DNA of 64,000 nucleotides from Streptomyces exfoliatus (lineage in GTDB: Bacteria; Actinomycetota; Actinomycetes; Streptomycetales; Streptomycetaceae), in assembly GCF_000725545.1 (NCBI RefSeq), contig NZ_JNZP01000002.1, forward strand, positions 124,001 to 188,000. The letters run 5' to 3'. Positions 24,007 through 32,828 of this stretch are shown one piece after another (position 1 is the first letter of the stretch; every line of letters starts with the position of its first letter). The notes beneath the pieces are model-generated. The model searched no databases. It was not told the origin of the DNA and saw only the letters and a program-made list of their open reading frames with translations. The position numbers and the translations under genes are program-made.

Positions 24007-27000
24007 ATGGAGGATCTTTTCGCGAAGCTGCGCGGCGGTGCGGGCCACCCCGGTCCCGAGGAAGTCCGGCTGCCGGATCTCACACCCCGGCCCGAGCACC
24101 GTCATGAACCGTTCCCGCTCACCGACATTCAGCAGGCCTATCTGATCGGCCGCCACAAAAGCCTGGAACTCGGCGGCATCTCCAGCCAGTACTACCTGGA
24201 GTTCGACTGTCCCGGTCTCGACGTGGACCGGCTGACCGAGGCCCTCGGGAGGGTCGTCGACCGGCACGACGCGCTGCGCACCGTGGTGGGGCCGGACCAG
24301 ACGCAGCGCGTCCTGCCCGCCGGCGAGGCCGAGCCGTGCCTCGTGCGCGGCACGGACCTGCGCGGCCGGACCGCAGCCGAGCAGTCGGCCGAAGTGGAGC
24401 GCATACGCGCCGAGTTGACGGAGCAGGTGCTGCCGGTGGACCGGGCGCCGCTGCTCGACGCCCGGGCCACGCTGCTCGACGGCGACCGGGTGCGGCTCCA
24501 CCTGGCGGTGGACCTGCTCTTCCTCGACATGCGCGGCCTCTACCTGCTGCTCGACGAGTGGCGCCGGTTCTACGACGACCCCGCGTGGCTTCCCGAGCCC
24601 CTTGAGCTCTCGTTCCGCGACCACGTGCTCGCGCAGGAGGAGCTGCGCGCCGACACCCCGGGCAAGGAGGCCGCCGCGTACTGGGCGGACCACCTGGACG
24701 CCCTGCCCCCCGCGCCCGAGCTGCCGCTGGCCACGGCGCCCGAACAGCTCGGCGTCCCGCGCTTCGTCCGGCATCGGGCGGTCCTCGCGCCGGAGCGATG
24801 GGAGGCGCTGCGGGCGGCGGCCGACCGGAACGGTCTCACCGCGTCGGGCGTGCTGCTCGCCGCGTACGCCGAGGTGGTGCGGACGTGGTCGCGGCGGCAG
24901 GAGTTCACCCTGACCGTCACCCAGTTCCACCGGCTCGGCAGCCACCCTCAACTCGGCCGCATCATGGGCGACTTCCTCTCCCCCAGCCTGCTCGCCGTCG
25001 GCGGTCGGCCCGAGGAGACCTTCGGGCAGCGGGCCCGGGACCTGCAGCGGCGGGCTCTCGACGACCTCGCGCACTCCGCGCACGGCGGCATCCGGGTGCT
25101 GCGCGACCTCGCCCGCCGCCGGGACGACGGCCGCGCGTCCATGCCCGTGGTCTTCTCCAGCACGCTCGGCGCCGGGGAGGACGACGGCGACGGCGCGCCG
25201 CGGTCCCGGAGCCTGGAGGCCTTCGGGGAGCTGGTCCACGACCACAGCCGGACCCCTCAGGTGTGGCTGGAGAACCAGATCCTGGAGCTGGACGACCGCC
25301 TCTCGGTGAACTGGAACGCGGTCGAGGGCCTGTTCCCCGAGGGCACGCTCGAGGCCATGTTCGAGGCGTACGTGACGCTGCTCGACCGGCTGGCCGACGA
25401 CGCGGCGGTGTGGGAGGCCACCCGGGGGATCGTGCCGCTGCCCGCCACGGACGCCGAGGAGCGCGAGCGGGCCAACGCCACCGCCGAGGACATTCCGCCG
25501 GCACTCCTCCACGAGCTGGTCGCCGAGGCGGCGGCGCGGCGCCCCGACGCGGTCGCGGTGATCACGCCCGGCGCGGAGACCACGTACCGCCGGCTCACCG
25601 AGGACGCCCACCGGATCGCGCACCGCCTGCTCACGGACCCGGGCGCCGGGCCGGACGAGATCGTCGCGGTGTCGATGCGGCCGGGCGCCGCCCAGTTCTC
25701 GGCGCTGCTCGGCGTACTGCACACCGGCGCGGCGTACGTGGCGATCGACCCGGAACTGCCCGAGGAGCGGCGCCTGAAGCTGCTCGCCCGATGTTCGGTG
25801 CGGGCCGTGGTGACCGATCCGGAGCTGCGGGACAAGCTGGCCTGGCCGCCGGGCGTGACGGTGGTGACCTCGGAGGACGCCGCCACCCTCGCGTGTCCCG
25901 CAGAGGCGCCGGAGCGCCGGCAGGGCCCCGACGACCTGGCGTACGTCATCTTCACCTCGGGCTCCACCGGCGAGCCCAAGGGCGTGATGATCACCCACCG
26001 GAGCGCCGCCAACACCGTGCAGGACGTCAACCGGCGCTTCTCCGTGGGCGAGGAGGACCGGGTGATGGCGCTCGCCCCTGCCGGCTTCGACCTGTCGGTG
26101 TACGACGTCTTCGGCGTCCTGGGCGCCGGCGGCACCGTCGTCGTGCCCGACCCGGCGCGCGGCAGCGACATCGCCCACTGGTCGCAGCTCGTCGGCCGCT
26201 ACGGCGTGACGATCTGGAACAGCGTGCCCGCCCCGATGCGGATGTGGATCGACTCGCTCGGCGAAGGGGGCGTCCCGCGCGGCTGCCGGCTGCGGCTCGC
26301 CCTGCTGAGCGGCGACTGGATCCCGGTGGACCTCCCGAACCGCATCCGGGAGAAGATCCCGGCGATGCGGGTGATCAGCCTCGGCGGCGCCACGGAGGGT
26401 TCGATCTGGTCGATCCACCACCCGGTCGACACCGTCCGGCCCGAGTGGTCGAGCATCCCCTACGGGAAGCCGCTGGCCAACCAGACCATGCACGTGTTCA
26501 ACCAGTGGCTGGAGCCGTCCCCCGTGGGCGTCACCGGCGAGATCCACATCGGCGGCGTCGGCGTGGCCCAGGGCTATCTGGGCGACCCCGAGCGCACCGC
26601 CGAACGCTTCCCCGTCCACCCGGTCACCGGGGAGCGCGTCTACCGCACCGGCGACCTCGGCCGCTATCTGCCGGGCGGCGACATCGAGATCCTCGGCCGC
26701 GAGGACTTCCAGGTGAAGATCAACGGCTACCGGGTCGAGCTGGGCGAGATCGAGGCCGCCCTGCTGCGCCGGCCGGAGGTGCGCACCGCGCTCGTCACCG
26801 CGCCCGCCCACGCCCGTACCGGGCAGCGGCAGATCGTCGCGTACGTGGTGCCCGAGCCCGGCACGGACCCGGACCCGGCCGAGCTGCGCGAGGCGCTGAC
26901 CGCGCTGCTGCCCGGCTACATGGTGCCCAGCCGCTTCCTGACCCTGGACACCCTTCCCGTGACGACGAACGGCAAGATCGACCACCGGGCGCTTCCCACG

Positions 27001-27297
27001 CCGTGGAACGAGGAGCCCGCCACCGCCTCCGCGCACGTGGCGCCCCGCGGCCGGGTCGAGGAGCGTCTCTTCGCGCTCTGGTCCCAGCAGCTCGGTCACG
27101 ACGACTTCGGTGTGGAGGAGGGCTTCTTCGACATCGGCGGGGACTCCCTGCACGCCGTCGGTCTCCTCGCGCTGCTGCGTACGGAGTTCGGGATCGGGGC
27201 CGACATGGAGCAGGAGATGGTCGAGGGCCTGTTCATGAACGCGTCGATCGCCTCGTTCGCCGAACTGATCGCATCCGTCGAGGAGTCCGCCGCGTGA
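24007..27297 (+). CDS. hlmE: NRPS module Cy-A-PCP, cysteine-specific (HlmE-like)
   Basis: 1096 residues. The Cy domain starts with PLTDIQQAYLIGR (about 37-49) and has the D169-LLFL-D174 motif of cyclisation domains. The A domain (about 490-1000) has YVIFTSGSTGEPKG and a specificity pocket read as D-L-Y-N-L-S-L-I-W from FDLSVYDVFG, WNSVP, LLSGD and SLGGATEGSIWS; this is the cysteine code as I recall it. The PCP carries GGDSL with S1047. There is no TE or second module. This matches HlmE, which builds the Cys-Cys scaffold of holomycin with a single module. It is first in a four-gene overlapping operon. Confidence 0.95.
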   Translation: MEDLFAKLRGGAGHPGPEEVRLPDLTPRPEHRHEPFPLTDIQQAYLIGRHKSLELGGISSQYYLEFDCPGLDVDRLTEALGRVVDRHDALRTVVGPDQTQRVLPAGEAEPCLVRGTDLRGRTAAEQSAEVERIRAELTEQVLPVDRAPLLDARATLLDGDRVRLHLAVDLLFLDMRGLYLLLDEWRRFYDDPAWLPEPLELSFRDHVLAQEELRADTPGKEAAAYWADHLDALPPAPELPLATAPEQLGVPRFVRHRAVLAPERWEALRAAADRNGLTASGVLLAAYAEVVRTWSRRQEFTLTVTQFHRLGSHPQLGRIMGDFLSPSLLAVGGRPEETFGQRARDLQRRALDDLAHSAHGGIRVLRDLARRRDDGRASMPVVFSSTLGAGEDDGDGAPRSRSLEAFGELVHDHSRTPQVWLENQILELDDRLSVNWNAVEGLFPEGTLEAMFEAYVTLLDRLADDAAVWEATRGIVPLPATDAEERERANATAEDIPPALLHELVAEAAARRPDAVAVITPGAETTYRRLTEDAHRIAHRLLTDPGAGPDEIVAVSMRPGAAQFSALLGVLHTGAAYVAIDPELPEERRLKLLARCSVRAVVTDPELRDKLAWPPGVTVVTSEDAATLACPAEAPERRQGPDDLAYVIFTSGSTGEPKGVMITHRSAANTVQDVNRRFSVGEEDRVMALAPAGFDLSVYDVFGVLGAGGTVVVPDPARGSDIAHWSQLVGRYGVTIWNSVPAPMRMWIDSLGEGGVPRGCRLRLALLSGDWIPVDLPNRIREKIPAMRVISLGGATEGSIWSIHHPVDTVRPEWSSIPYGKPLANQTMHVFNQWLEPSPVGVTGEIHIGGVGVAQGYLGDPERTAERFPVHPVTGERVYRTGDLGRYLPGGDIEILGREDFQVKINGYRVELGEIEAALLRRPEVRTALVTAPAHARTGQRQIVAYVVPEPGTDPDPAELREALTALLPGYMVPSRFLTLDTLPVTTNGKIDHRALPTPWNEEPATASAHVAPRGRVEERLFALWSQQLGHDDFGVEEGFFDIGGDSLHAVGLLALLRTEFGIGADMEQEMVEGLFMNASIASFAELIASVEESAA

Positions 27298-29000
27298 CCG
27301 CCGCCCCCGAGCCCGTCGCCTCCGTACACGCCACCCCCGTACACCCCACCCCCGAGCCCGTCGCGTCCGAGCCCGTCGCCGCGGTCCGCGAGTGGGAGTA
27401 CGTGATCGTCGGAGCGGGCTCCGCCGGAGCCGTGACCGCCGCCCGGCTCGCCGCCCGCGACTCCGGGAACGTCCTGCTCCTGGAGGCAGGCGAGGACCAG
27501 CCGCGCCCCCGGGGCCGGTCCCATCCGCTGGCCGACGCCGGGCGGCTCGTCCTGGCCGGCCACAACTGGGACTACCGGGCCAACCTCCGTACCAGCGGGG
27601 CCCCTTGGGAGATGCTGATCCAGGGGCGTACCGACGCGCCCGCCACCGCCCCGGGCGGCCGGGCGGGTGCCCGCGCCCTGTGGGAGCGATTCCCGTACCA
27701 GCTCGGCAAGGTCGTCGGCGGCGGCTCCGCCGTCAACGGCGCCATCGCCCTGCGCGGGCTGCCCCGCGACTTCGCCGCCTGGGAGGCGCACGGCAACCCG
27801 GACTGGTCGTGGGAGCAGGTGCTGCCGTACTACAAGGACATCGAGGACGACGCCGACTTCCCCGGCCGTCTGCACGGGGACGGCGGGCCGCTGCCGATCC
27901 GCCGCACCCCGCGCGGTCAGGTGCACGAGCTGGACGCGGCGTTCTGGGAGGAGTGCAACCGGCAGGGCGTCGCCGATCTGCCGGACCTCAACGCCGGCCT
28001 GGAGGCCGGGGTCGGCCCGATCCCCGGCAACGCCGTCGACGGCGAACGCATCGACGCCTCCACCGCCTTCCTCGAAGGCGTCCGCGACCTGCCCAACCTC
28101 AGGCTGCGCACCGGCGTCCGGGTCACCCGGGTGCTGTTCGAGAAGGACCGGGCCGTCGGTGTCGAGGCCGAGCTCGACGGCACGCTCACCACGATCCGGG
28201 CCCGGCACGTCGTCCTGAGCGCCGGGGCCGTGGGCACGCCGGTCATCCTCCAGCGCTCCGGCGTCGGCCCCGCGGGACTGCTCAGGTCCCTCGGCGTCAC
28301 GCCCGTGGCGGACCTCCCCGGGGTGGGCCGTGACCTGGTGGACCACCCCTCGGTGGTCATCTGGTCCAAGCCCGCCGACGGGGTCTGCACGCCCGGCCTG
28401 CCCTGGCGGCAGGTCGCGGCCCGGATGAGCAGCGGCTTCGACGACGACGTGGACATCCAGGCGGGGCTCCTCAACAACGTGGAGAGCCACACCATCCCCG
28501 GCTTCGTCGACCGCCTCGGCTGGCCGCTGGTCGTCGGCATCTCGGTGATGCTGCTGCGCCCGCGCTCCCGCGGGCGGGTCTTCCTCGACAGCGCCGACCC
28601 GCGGGCGGCGCCCGTCATCGAGCTGGGCCTCGGCACCGACCCCGAGGACGTGGAACGCCTCTGCCACGGCGTCCGCCGGGCGTGGGGCTTCCTGCGCTCC
28701 CCCGGCCTGTCGGGCCGCCTGACCCGTACCCAGTTCTGGAGCGACCGGATGGTCGCCAACGACGGCGTGCTGCGCAGCGGCGTCCGCCACATCATGAACC
28801 CCGGCTGGCACGCGGCCGGTTCCTGCCGGATGGGGCCGGACGGCGACCCGTGGGCGGTCGCCGACCAGGAAGGCCGGGTGCGCGGCACCCGGAACCTGCG
28901 GATCGCCGACGCCTCGCTCTTCCCGACCATCCCCAGCGCGCCCACCAACCTGACCACCCTGATGCTGGCCGAGAAGCTGGCCCGGAACACGAAGGAGTGA
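27294..29000 (+). CDS. hlmD: GMC-family flavin oxidoreductase (HlmD-like)
   Basis: 568 residues. After a ~35-residue repetitive Pro/Ala/Val lead-in (repeats of PEPVASxxA) comes the FAD fold: EYVIVGAGSAGAVTAARLAA, VVGGGSAVNGAIALRG, and the GMC C-terminal signature HIMNPGWHAAGSCRMG with the conserved His. GTG 27294 overlaps the NRPS stop. In holomycin biosynthesis this enzyme type is one of the flavin oxidases that together remove eight electrons from the Cys-Cys dipeptide. The lead-in could be linker or a mis-assigned start; no better start with a ribosome site was found. Confidence 0.93.
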   Translation: MTAAPEPVASVHATPVHPTPEPVASEPVAAVREWEYVIVGAGSAGAVTAARLAARDSGNVLLLEAGEDQPRPRGRSHPLADAGRLVLAGHNWDYRANLRTSGAPWEMLIQGRTDAPATAPGGRAGARALWERFPYQLGKVVGGGSAVNGAIALRGLPRDFAAWEAHGNPDWSWEQVLPYYKDIEDDADFPGRLHGDGGPLPIRRTPRGQVHELDAAFWEECNRQGVADLPDLNAGLEAGVGPIPGNAVDGERIDASTAFLEGVRDLPNLRLRTGVRVTRVLFEKDRAVGVEAELDGTLTTIRARHVVLSAGAVGTPVILQRSGVGPAGLLRSLGVTPVADLPGVGRDLVDHPSVVIWSKPADGVCTPGLPWRQVAARMSSGFDDDVDIQAGLLNNVESHTIPGFVDRLGWPLVVGISVMLLRPRSRGRVFLDSADPRAAPVIELGLGTDPEDVERLCHGVRRAWGFLRSPGLSGRLTRTQFWSDRMVANDGVLRSGVRHIMNPGWHAAGSCRMGPDGDPWAVADQEGRVRGTRNLRIADASLFPTIPSAPTNLTTLMLAEKLARNTKE

Positions 29001-29002
29001 AC

Positions 29003-29752
29003 GTGCCGTCTGCGCCCAGTCCCCCCGTACGGCTCTACTGCTTTCCGCACGCCGGGGCGACCTCGCTGGTCTACCGGGGCTGGCAGGCCCTGGGCGAGCC
29101 GCGCCTCCTGGTCCGTGGCGTGGACGCGCCGGGCCGGGGCACCCGCCGCCGGGAGCGGAGGGCGGCCGGCTTCCAGGCCCTGGTGCGGTCCATGGCCGAA
29201 CAGGTCGTCGCCGATCTGTTCGCCGAACGGGACCGGACCCCCGGCCCGCGCTGGGCCACCTTCGGGCACAGCTTCGGTGCGACGACGAGCCTCGCGGTGG
29301 CCGCGGAGGTGACCCGCCGGGTCGGCGTGCCGCCGGAGCGGGCCGTGCTGTCCGGGGCCGTTCCGCCCCGGCTCCAGCGGCCGGGGCCGCTGCTCGACTC
29401 CGTCACCGACGAGGAGCTGCTCGCCAGGACCGCCGCCGACGGGGGAACGCCGCAGGCCGTGCTCGCCGACCCGACGATGAGCCGGATCCTGCTGCGGATG
29501 CTCCGGGAGGACGACACGGTCCGGGCCGAGTTCGCCCGGGAGGCGTCGGGGCTGCGGGTGGACTTCCCGCTCACCCTGATCGCCGCCCGGGAGGACGTGC
29601 ACGCCCCGCCGGAGAAGGTCTGGCAGTGGTCGCCGCACAGCTCGGCCCCGGTCCGCCGGGTCGAGATCGACGGCGGTCACTTCGCCGCCGTGCGGCGCCC
29701 TGGGGACACCCTGACCACCATCGTCGACGACACCGACCCCGGGAAGGGGTGA
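29003..29752 (+). CDS. hlmC: Type II thioesterase (HlmC-like), intact active site
   Basis: 249 residues: VRLYCFPHAGATSLVYRGWQAL, VRGVDAPGRGTRRRERR, and an intact nucleophile elbow FGHSFGATTSLAV. A candidate acid lies in LTLIAAREDVHAPP and the His in IDGGHFAAVRR. GTG 29003 follows AAGGAG of the preceding gene's tail. Since the NRPS has no TE domain, this protein is the likely releasing or editing enzyme for the PCP-bound dipeptide. It contrasts with the Ser-less homologue at 15353. Confidence 0.92.
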   Translation: MPSAPSPPVRLYCFPHAGATSLVYRGWQALGEPRLLVRGVDAPGRGTRRRERRAAGFQALVRSMAEQVVADLFAERDRTPGPRWATFGHSFGATTSLAVAAEVTRRVGVPPERAVLSGAVPPRLQRPGPLLDSVTDEELLARTAADGGTPQAVLADPTMSRILLRMLREDDTVRAEFAREASGLRVDFPLTLIAAREDVHAPPEKVWQWSPHSSAPVRRVEIDGGHFAAVRRPGDTLTTIVDDTDPGKG

Positions 29753-29756
29753 CCGC

Positions 29757-30899
29757 GTGGCACCCAGCAGGTACGAGGCGGAGCACGAGCAGTTCCGGAT
29801 GACGTGCCGGGAGTTCCTCCACCGCGAGGTCGTGCCGCACCACGCCCGGTGGGAGCGGGACGGCATCGTCGACCGCGAGGTGTGGCGCAAGGCCGGGCGG
29901 GCGGGGCTCCTCGGCATCGGTGTGGACCCCGCGTACGGCGGGGGCGGCGAGCCCGACTTCCGCTTCCCCGCGGTCTTCTCGCAGGAGATCATGTGGGCCC
30001 GCGCGACGGCGCCGGGGTTCGTGGCGCACAACGACGTCATCGCCACCTATCTCGCCGACCGCACCACCGAGGAGCAGCGCAAGCGCTGGCTGCCGGGGCT
30101 CTGCTCGGGTGAGCTGATCGCGGCGATCGCGATGAGCGAGCCCGACGCCGGCTCCAACGTGGCCGACATCCGCACCACGGCGGTCCGCGACGGTGACTCC
30201 TATGTCCTCGACGGGCAGAAGACGTTCATCACCAACGGCGAGAACGCGGACGTCGTCGTGGTCGCCGCCAAGACCGCCCCCGAGCGCGGCGCGCAGGGCA
30301 TCAGCCTGCTCGTGGTGGAGCGCGGCGCGCCCGGGTTCACCCGTGGGCGGCGCATGGAGAAGCTGGGCTGGCACGCCAGCGACACCTGCGAGCTGTTCTT
30401 CGACGGCTGCCGGGTGCCGGCCGGGAATCTGATCGGCAGGGAGAACGCCGGGCTCGCGTACATGATGGCCGGGCTGCCCCGCGAGCGACTGAGCATCGCC
30501 ACCGTGGCGGTGGGGGCGATCGAGCGGATGCTCGCGGACACCCTGGAGTACGCCAAGACCCGCGAGGCTTTCGGCCAGGCCATCGGCACCTTCCAGCACA
30601 ACCGCTTCCAGCTGGCCACGATGGACACCGAACTGACGGTCGCCCGGGTGTTCCTCGACCACTGCGTCGCCGAACTCAACGCGGGACGGCTCTCGGTGAC
30701 GGACGCGGCGAAGGTGAAGTGGTGGACGACGGAGCTCCAGGTCGACATCGCCCACCGCTGCCTCCAGATCCACGGCGGCTTCGGCTATCTGAAGGAGAGC
30801 GCGATCTCCCGGGAGTGGGCCAACAGCCGGGTGCAGACGATCTACGGCGGGACGACGGAGGTGATGAAGGAGCTGATCGGGCGGTCCCTCGGGCTCTAG
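29757..30899 (+). CDS. hlmB: Acyl-CoA-dehydrogenase-family flavoenzyme (HlmB-like)
   Basis: 380 residues with the standard ACAD layout: helical N-terminus, AIAMSEPDAGSNVADIRTTAVRDGDSYVLDGQKTFITNG around the FAD/substrate region, GAPGFTRGRRMEKLGWHASDTCELFFDGCRVP, and the C-terminal LQIHGGFGYLKESAISREWANSRVQTIYGGTTEVMKELI. The catalytic-position glutamate region (IYGGTTEV) is kept. In the holomycin pathway the homologue oxidises the carrier- or thioester-bound dipeptide. It is the last gene of the overlapping operon, followed at once by a palindromic hairpin. Confidence 0.93.
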   Translation: MAPSRYEAEHEQFRMTCREFLHREVVPHHARWERDGIVDREVWRKAGRAGLLGIGVDPAYGGGGEPDFRFPAVFSQEIMWARATAPGFVAHNDVIATYLADRTTEEQRKRWLPGLCSGELIAAIAMSEPDAGSNVADIRTTAVRDGDSYVLDGQKTFITNGENADVVVVAAKTAPERGAQGISLLVVERGAPGFTRGRRMEKLGWHASDTCELFFDGCRVPAGNLIGRENAGLAYMMAGLPRERLSIATVAVGAIERMLADTLEYAKTREAFGQAIGTFQHNRFQLATMDTELTVARVFLDHCVAELNAGRLSVTDAAKVKWWTTELQVDIAHRCLQIHGGFGYLKESAISREWANSRVQTIYGGTTEVMKELIGRSLGL

Positions 30900-30919
30900 G
30901 CCCGGCTCCGGAGCCGGGC
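30900..30919. terminator. Palindromic hairpin ending the NRPS operon
   Basis: A 10-bp perfect palindrome (both arms G/C) begins at the base after the acyl-CoA dehydrogenase stop. Downstream, 30920-30970 holds two direct copies of GGGCGGTCCAGAGGC. It probably terminates the operon before the XRE regulator gene. Confidence 0.7.
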
Positions 30920-31007
30920 CGGGGGCGGTCCAGAGGCGGACCCCGGGCGGTCCAGAGGCAGGCCGGGGGCGGGCCGGGCCCTGCGGGGAGCGGGATGTTG
31001 CCAAATC

Positions 31008-31047
31008 GGCACCTCTGGTTGCGACTTCGGGACGCACTCGGTCTAAT
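31008..31047 (+). promoter_or_regulatory. Promoter and self-protection operator copy 4 (XRE regulator gene)
   Basis: ATC plus GGCACC-TCTG-GTTGCG (31008-31023) matches the spacing of the other three operators, with a weaker centre. TTGCGA (31019-31024) serves as -35 and TCTAAT (31042-31047) as -10 with a 17-base spacer. The GTG start lies six bases after the -10, so the mRNA is probably leaderless. An extra half TTGCC lies at 30999. Confidence 0.6.
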
Positions 31048-31053
31048 GACGGC

Positions 31054-31656
31054 GTGGAGCAGTCCTCGACCATCACCCAGGCCCTGTCCGCGGTCGGTCC
31101 CCGGCTCAAGCGGGTGCGCACCGCGCGCGGTGTCACCCTCGCCGCCCTTTCGGAGGCCACCGGCATCTCCAAGAGCACGCTGTCCCGCCTGGAGGCGGGG
31201 CAGCGCCGTCCCAGCCTCGAACTCCTGCTGCCCATCGCCCAGGCCCACCAGGTCCCGCTCGACGAACTGGTCGGCGCTCCGGAGGTGGGCGATCCGCGCG
31301 TCCGACTCAAGCCGCACGCGGTGAACGGCAACACCGTCCTGCCGCTGACCCGCCAGCCCGGTCCGCTGCAGAGCTACAAGATGGTCCTGCCGGCGAGCCG
31401 CGACACCCCGGAGCTGTGCACCCACGAGGGGTACGAGTGGCTGTACGTGCTCTCCGGGCGGCTGCGCCTCGTCCTGGCCGACCACGACATCGTCCTCGAC
31501 CCCGGCGAGGTCGCCGAGTTCGAGACGCGTCTGCCGCACTGGTTCGGCAGCGCGGGGGACGGCCCGGTCGAGGTCCTGAGTCTCTTCGGCCGGCAGGGCG
31601 AGCGGATGCACGTACGCGCCCGGCCGACACGCCGGGCGCCCGCCTCCGACTCGTGA
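31054..31656 (+). CDS. XRE-cupin transcriptional regulator
   Basis: 200 residues. An N-terminal XRE helix-turn-helix (LKRVRTARGVTLAALSEATGISKSTLSRLEAGQRRPSL, about 18-56) is followed by a C-terminal cupin ligand domain (THEGYEWLYVLSGRLRLVLADHDIVLDPGEVAEFE). The only Cys is C122, next to the cupin's THEG motif, a plausible contact for a thiol or disulfide ligand. It lies beside the dithiol oxidase gene and has an operator copy in its own promoter, so I infer that it controls the oxidase, methyltransferase and exporter genes and itself. Translation probably begins at the first mRNA base. Confidence 0.9.
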   Translation: MEQSSTITQALSAVGPRLKRVRTARGVTLAALSEATGISKSTLSRLEAGQRRPSLELLLPIAQAHQVPLDELVGAPEVGDPRVRLKPHAVNGNTVLPLTRQPGPLQSYKMVLPASRDTPELCTHEGYEWLYVLSGRLRLVLADHDIVLDPGEVAEFETRLPHWFGSAGDGPVEVLSLFGRQGERMHVRARPTRRAPASDS

Positions 31657-31698
31657 GCCGGGGGCGGGCGCGCTCTGCGGCAGCGGTGACGCGGCCGC

Positions 31699-32706
31699 TC
31701 AGGACGCGGCGACGGGCGCCGCTGCCGGCCGGCCGGCGGCCCGGTGGGCGGCGAGGTCGCGTTCGATCTCCTCGTCCACGAGGTCGTGGTTGAGGGCGAA
31801 GGCGGCCGCGGCTCCCATGCCGGCCGCCGTGACGGCCTGGGCGCGCGGGTCGATCACGTTGCCGACGGCCCACAGGCCGGGGCGGCTCGTGCGGCCCGCC
31901 CGGTCGGTGACCAGCCAGCCCTGCTCGTCCTTCTCGCAGCCGAGTCCCGCGAAGGCCCCGTCGTTCGGGGTCATCTTCGGGAAGAGGAACACTCCGGCGC
32001 ACTCCAGCGAGCGCCCGTCGGCGAGCTCCACCGCGTGGAGCCGGCCGTCCTTGGCGAGCAGGGCGGACACCGTCCCCTCGGCCACCTCGACGCCCCGCGC
32101 GTCCATGCGCTCCCGCTCCTCCTCGGTGAGCGGCCGGTCGTGCGGGACGTAGGTGACGCGGCTCGACCACTGGCGCAGCAGCAGGGCCTGTCCCGGCGAG
32201 GCGGGGTGGACCCCGAGGACGACGATCGGCTGGTCGCGGACCTCGTAGCCGTGGCAGTACGGGCAGAAGTGCACGTCCTGTCCCCACATCGCGCGCACGC
32301 CGGGGATGTCGGGCAGTTCGTCGTGCAGCCCGGTGGCGAGCACGACGTGCCGGGCGTCAAGCGTCGCGCCTCCGTCGAGGCGCACCACGTACCCGCCGGT
32401 CTCCGCGGGCTCCACCTGGTCCACCCTGCCGTCGATCCGGACCGCGCCGTAGCGCGCGATCTCCGCGCGGCCGACCTCGAGCACGGTGAGCGGGGGGACA
32501 CCGTCACGGGAGAGGAAGCTGTGCATGTGGGCCGAGGGAGCGTTGCGGGGCGCCCCTGCGTCGACGACGGCTACGGTGCGACGGGCCCGGGCGAGCACGA
32601 GCGCGGCGTTCAGCCCGCCCGCCCCGCCGCCTATCACGATGACGTCGTACGCACCCCGGGAGTCCGTGGTGTCCGTGGTGTTCGTGGTGTTGTTGGCGCC
32701 GGTCAT
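31699..32706 (-). CDS. hlmI: Dithiol oxidase, thioredoxin-reductase-like (HlmI/GliT-like)
   Basis: 335 residues with an FAD-binding GGGAGG at 26-31, VVLATGLHDELPDIPG, and a redox pair C148-P-Y-C151 in DVHFCPYCHGYEV. A second dinucleotide site (IVVLGVHP) and the C-terminal PGLWAVGNVIDPRAQAVTAAGMGAAAAFALN follow. This is the GliT/HlmI type, which oxidises the ene-dithiol to the cyclic disulfide and so both finishes the antibiotic and protects the producer. ATG 32706 follows GGAGGTGATC. The operator lies 59 bases upstream. The Thr/Asn-rich N-terminus (NNTTNTTDTTDS) is odd. Confidence 0.9.
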   Translation of the reverse strand: MTGANNTTNTTDTTDSRGAYDVIVIGGGAGGLNAALVLARARRTVAVVDAGAPRNAPSAHMHSFLSRDGVPPLTVLEVGRAEIARYGAVRIDGRVDQVEPAETGGYVVRLDGGATLDARHVVLATGLHDELPDIPGVRAMWGQDVHFCPYCHGYEVRDQPIVVLGVHPASPGQALLLRQWSSRVTYVPHDRPLTEEERERMDARGVEVAEGTVSALLAKDGRLHAVELADGRSLECAGVFLFPKMTPNDGAFAGLGCEKDEQGWLVTDRAGRTSRPGLWAVGNVIDPRAQAVTAAGMGAAAAFALNHDLVDEEIERDLAAHRAAGRPAAAPVAAS

Positions 32707-32749
32707 GGCGATCACCTCCGCCGTCAGGGTGCGGGGCGGGGCACACCCG

Positions 32750-32765
32750 GGCAATCTTTGTTGCC
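32750..32765. promoter_or_regulatory. Self-protection operator copy 3 (before dithiol oxidase)
   Basis: On the minus strand GGCAAC-AAAG-ATTGCC, preceded by AAC, begins 59 bases before the oxidase ATG, the same distance as at the 16200 methyltransferase. It lies 63 bases before the divergent MFS start, so it could act on both genes. Confidence 0.65.
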
Positions 32766-32828
32766 GTTTCCGGGACACGGCCGGTGGGAGGCCCGGTCCG
32801 GTCCTCCGGCGGGGATACCGTCGGTGCC

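Noticed and set aside
24007..27297. NRPS as a thiazoline siderophore enzyme
   Set aside because: There is no aryl starter, salicylate gene or second module. The surrounding flavoenzymes, dithiol oxidase and globin match dithiolopyrrolone biosynthesis.
24798..29000. A 1400-codon plus-strand frame across the NRPS and GMC genes
   Set aside because: The first 830 codons are an out-of-frame reading of the NRPS, rich in Arg/Gly/Pro. The GMC gene starts at 27294.
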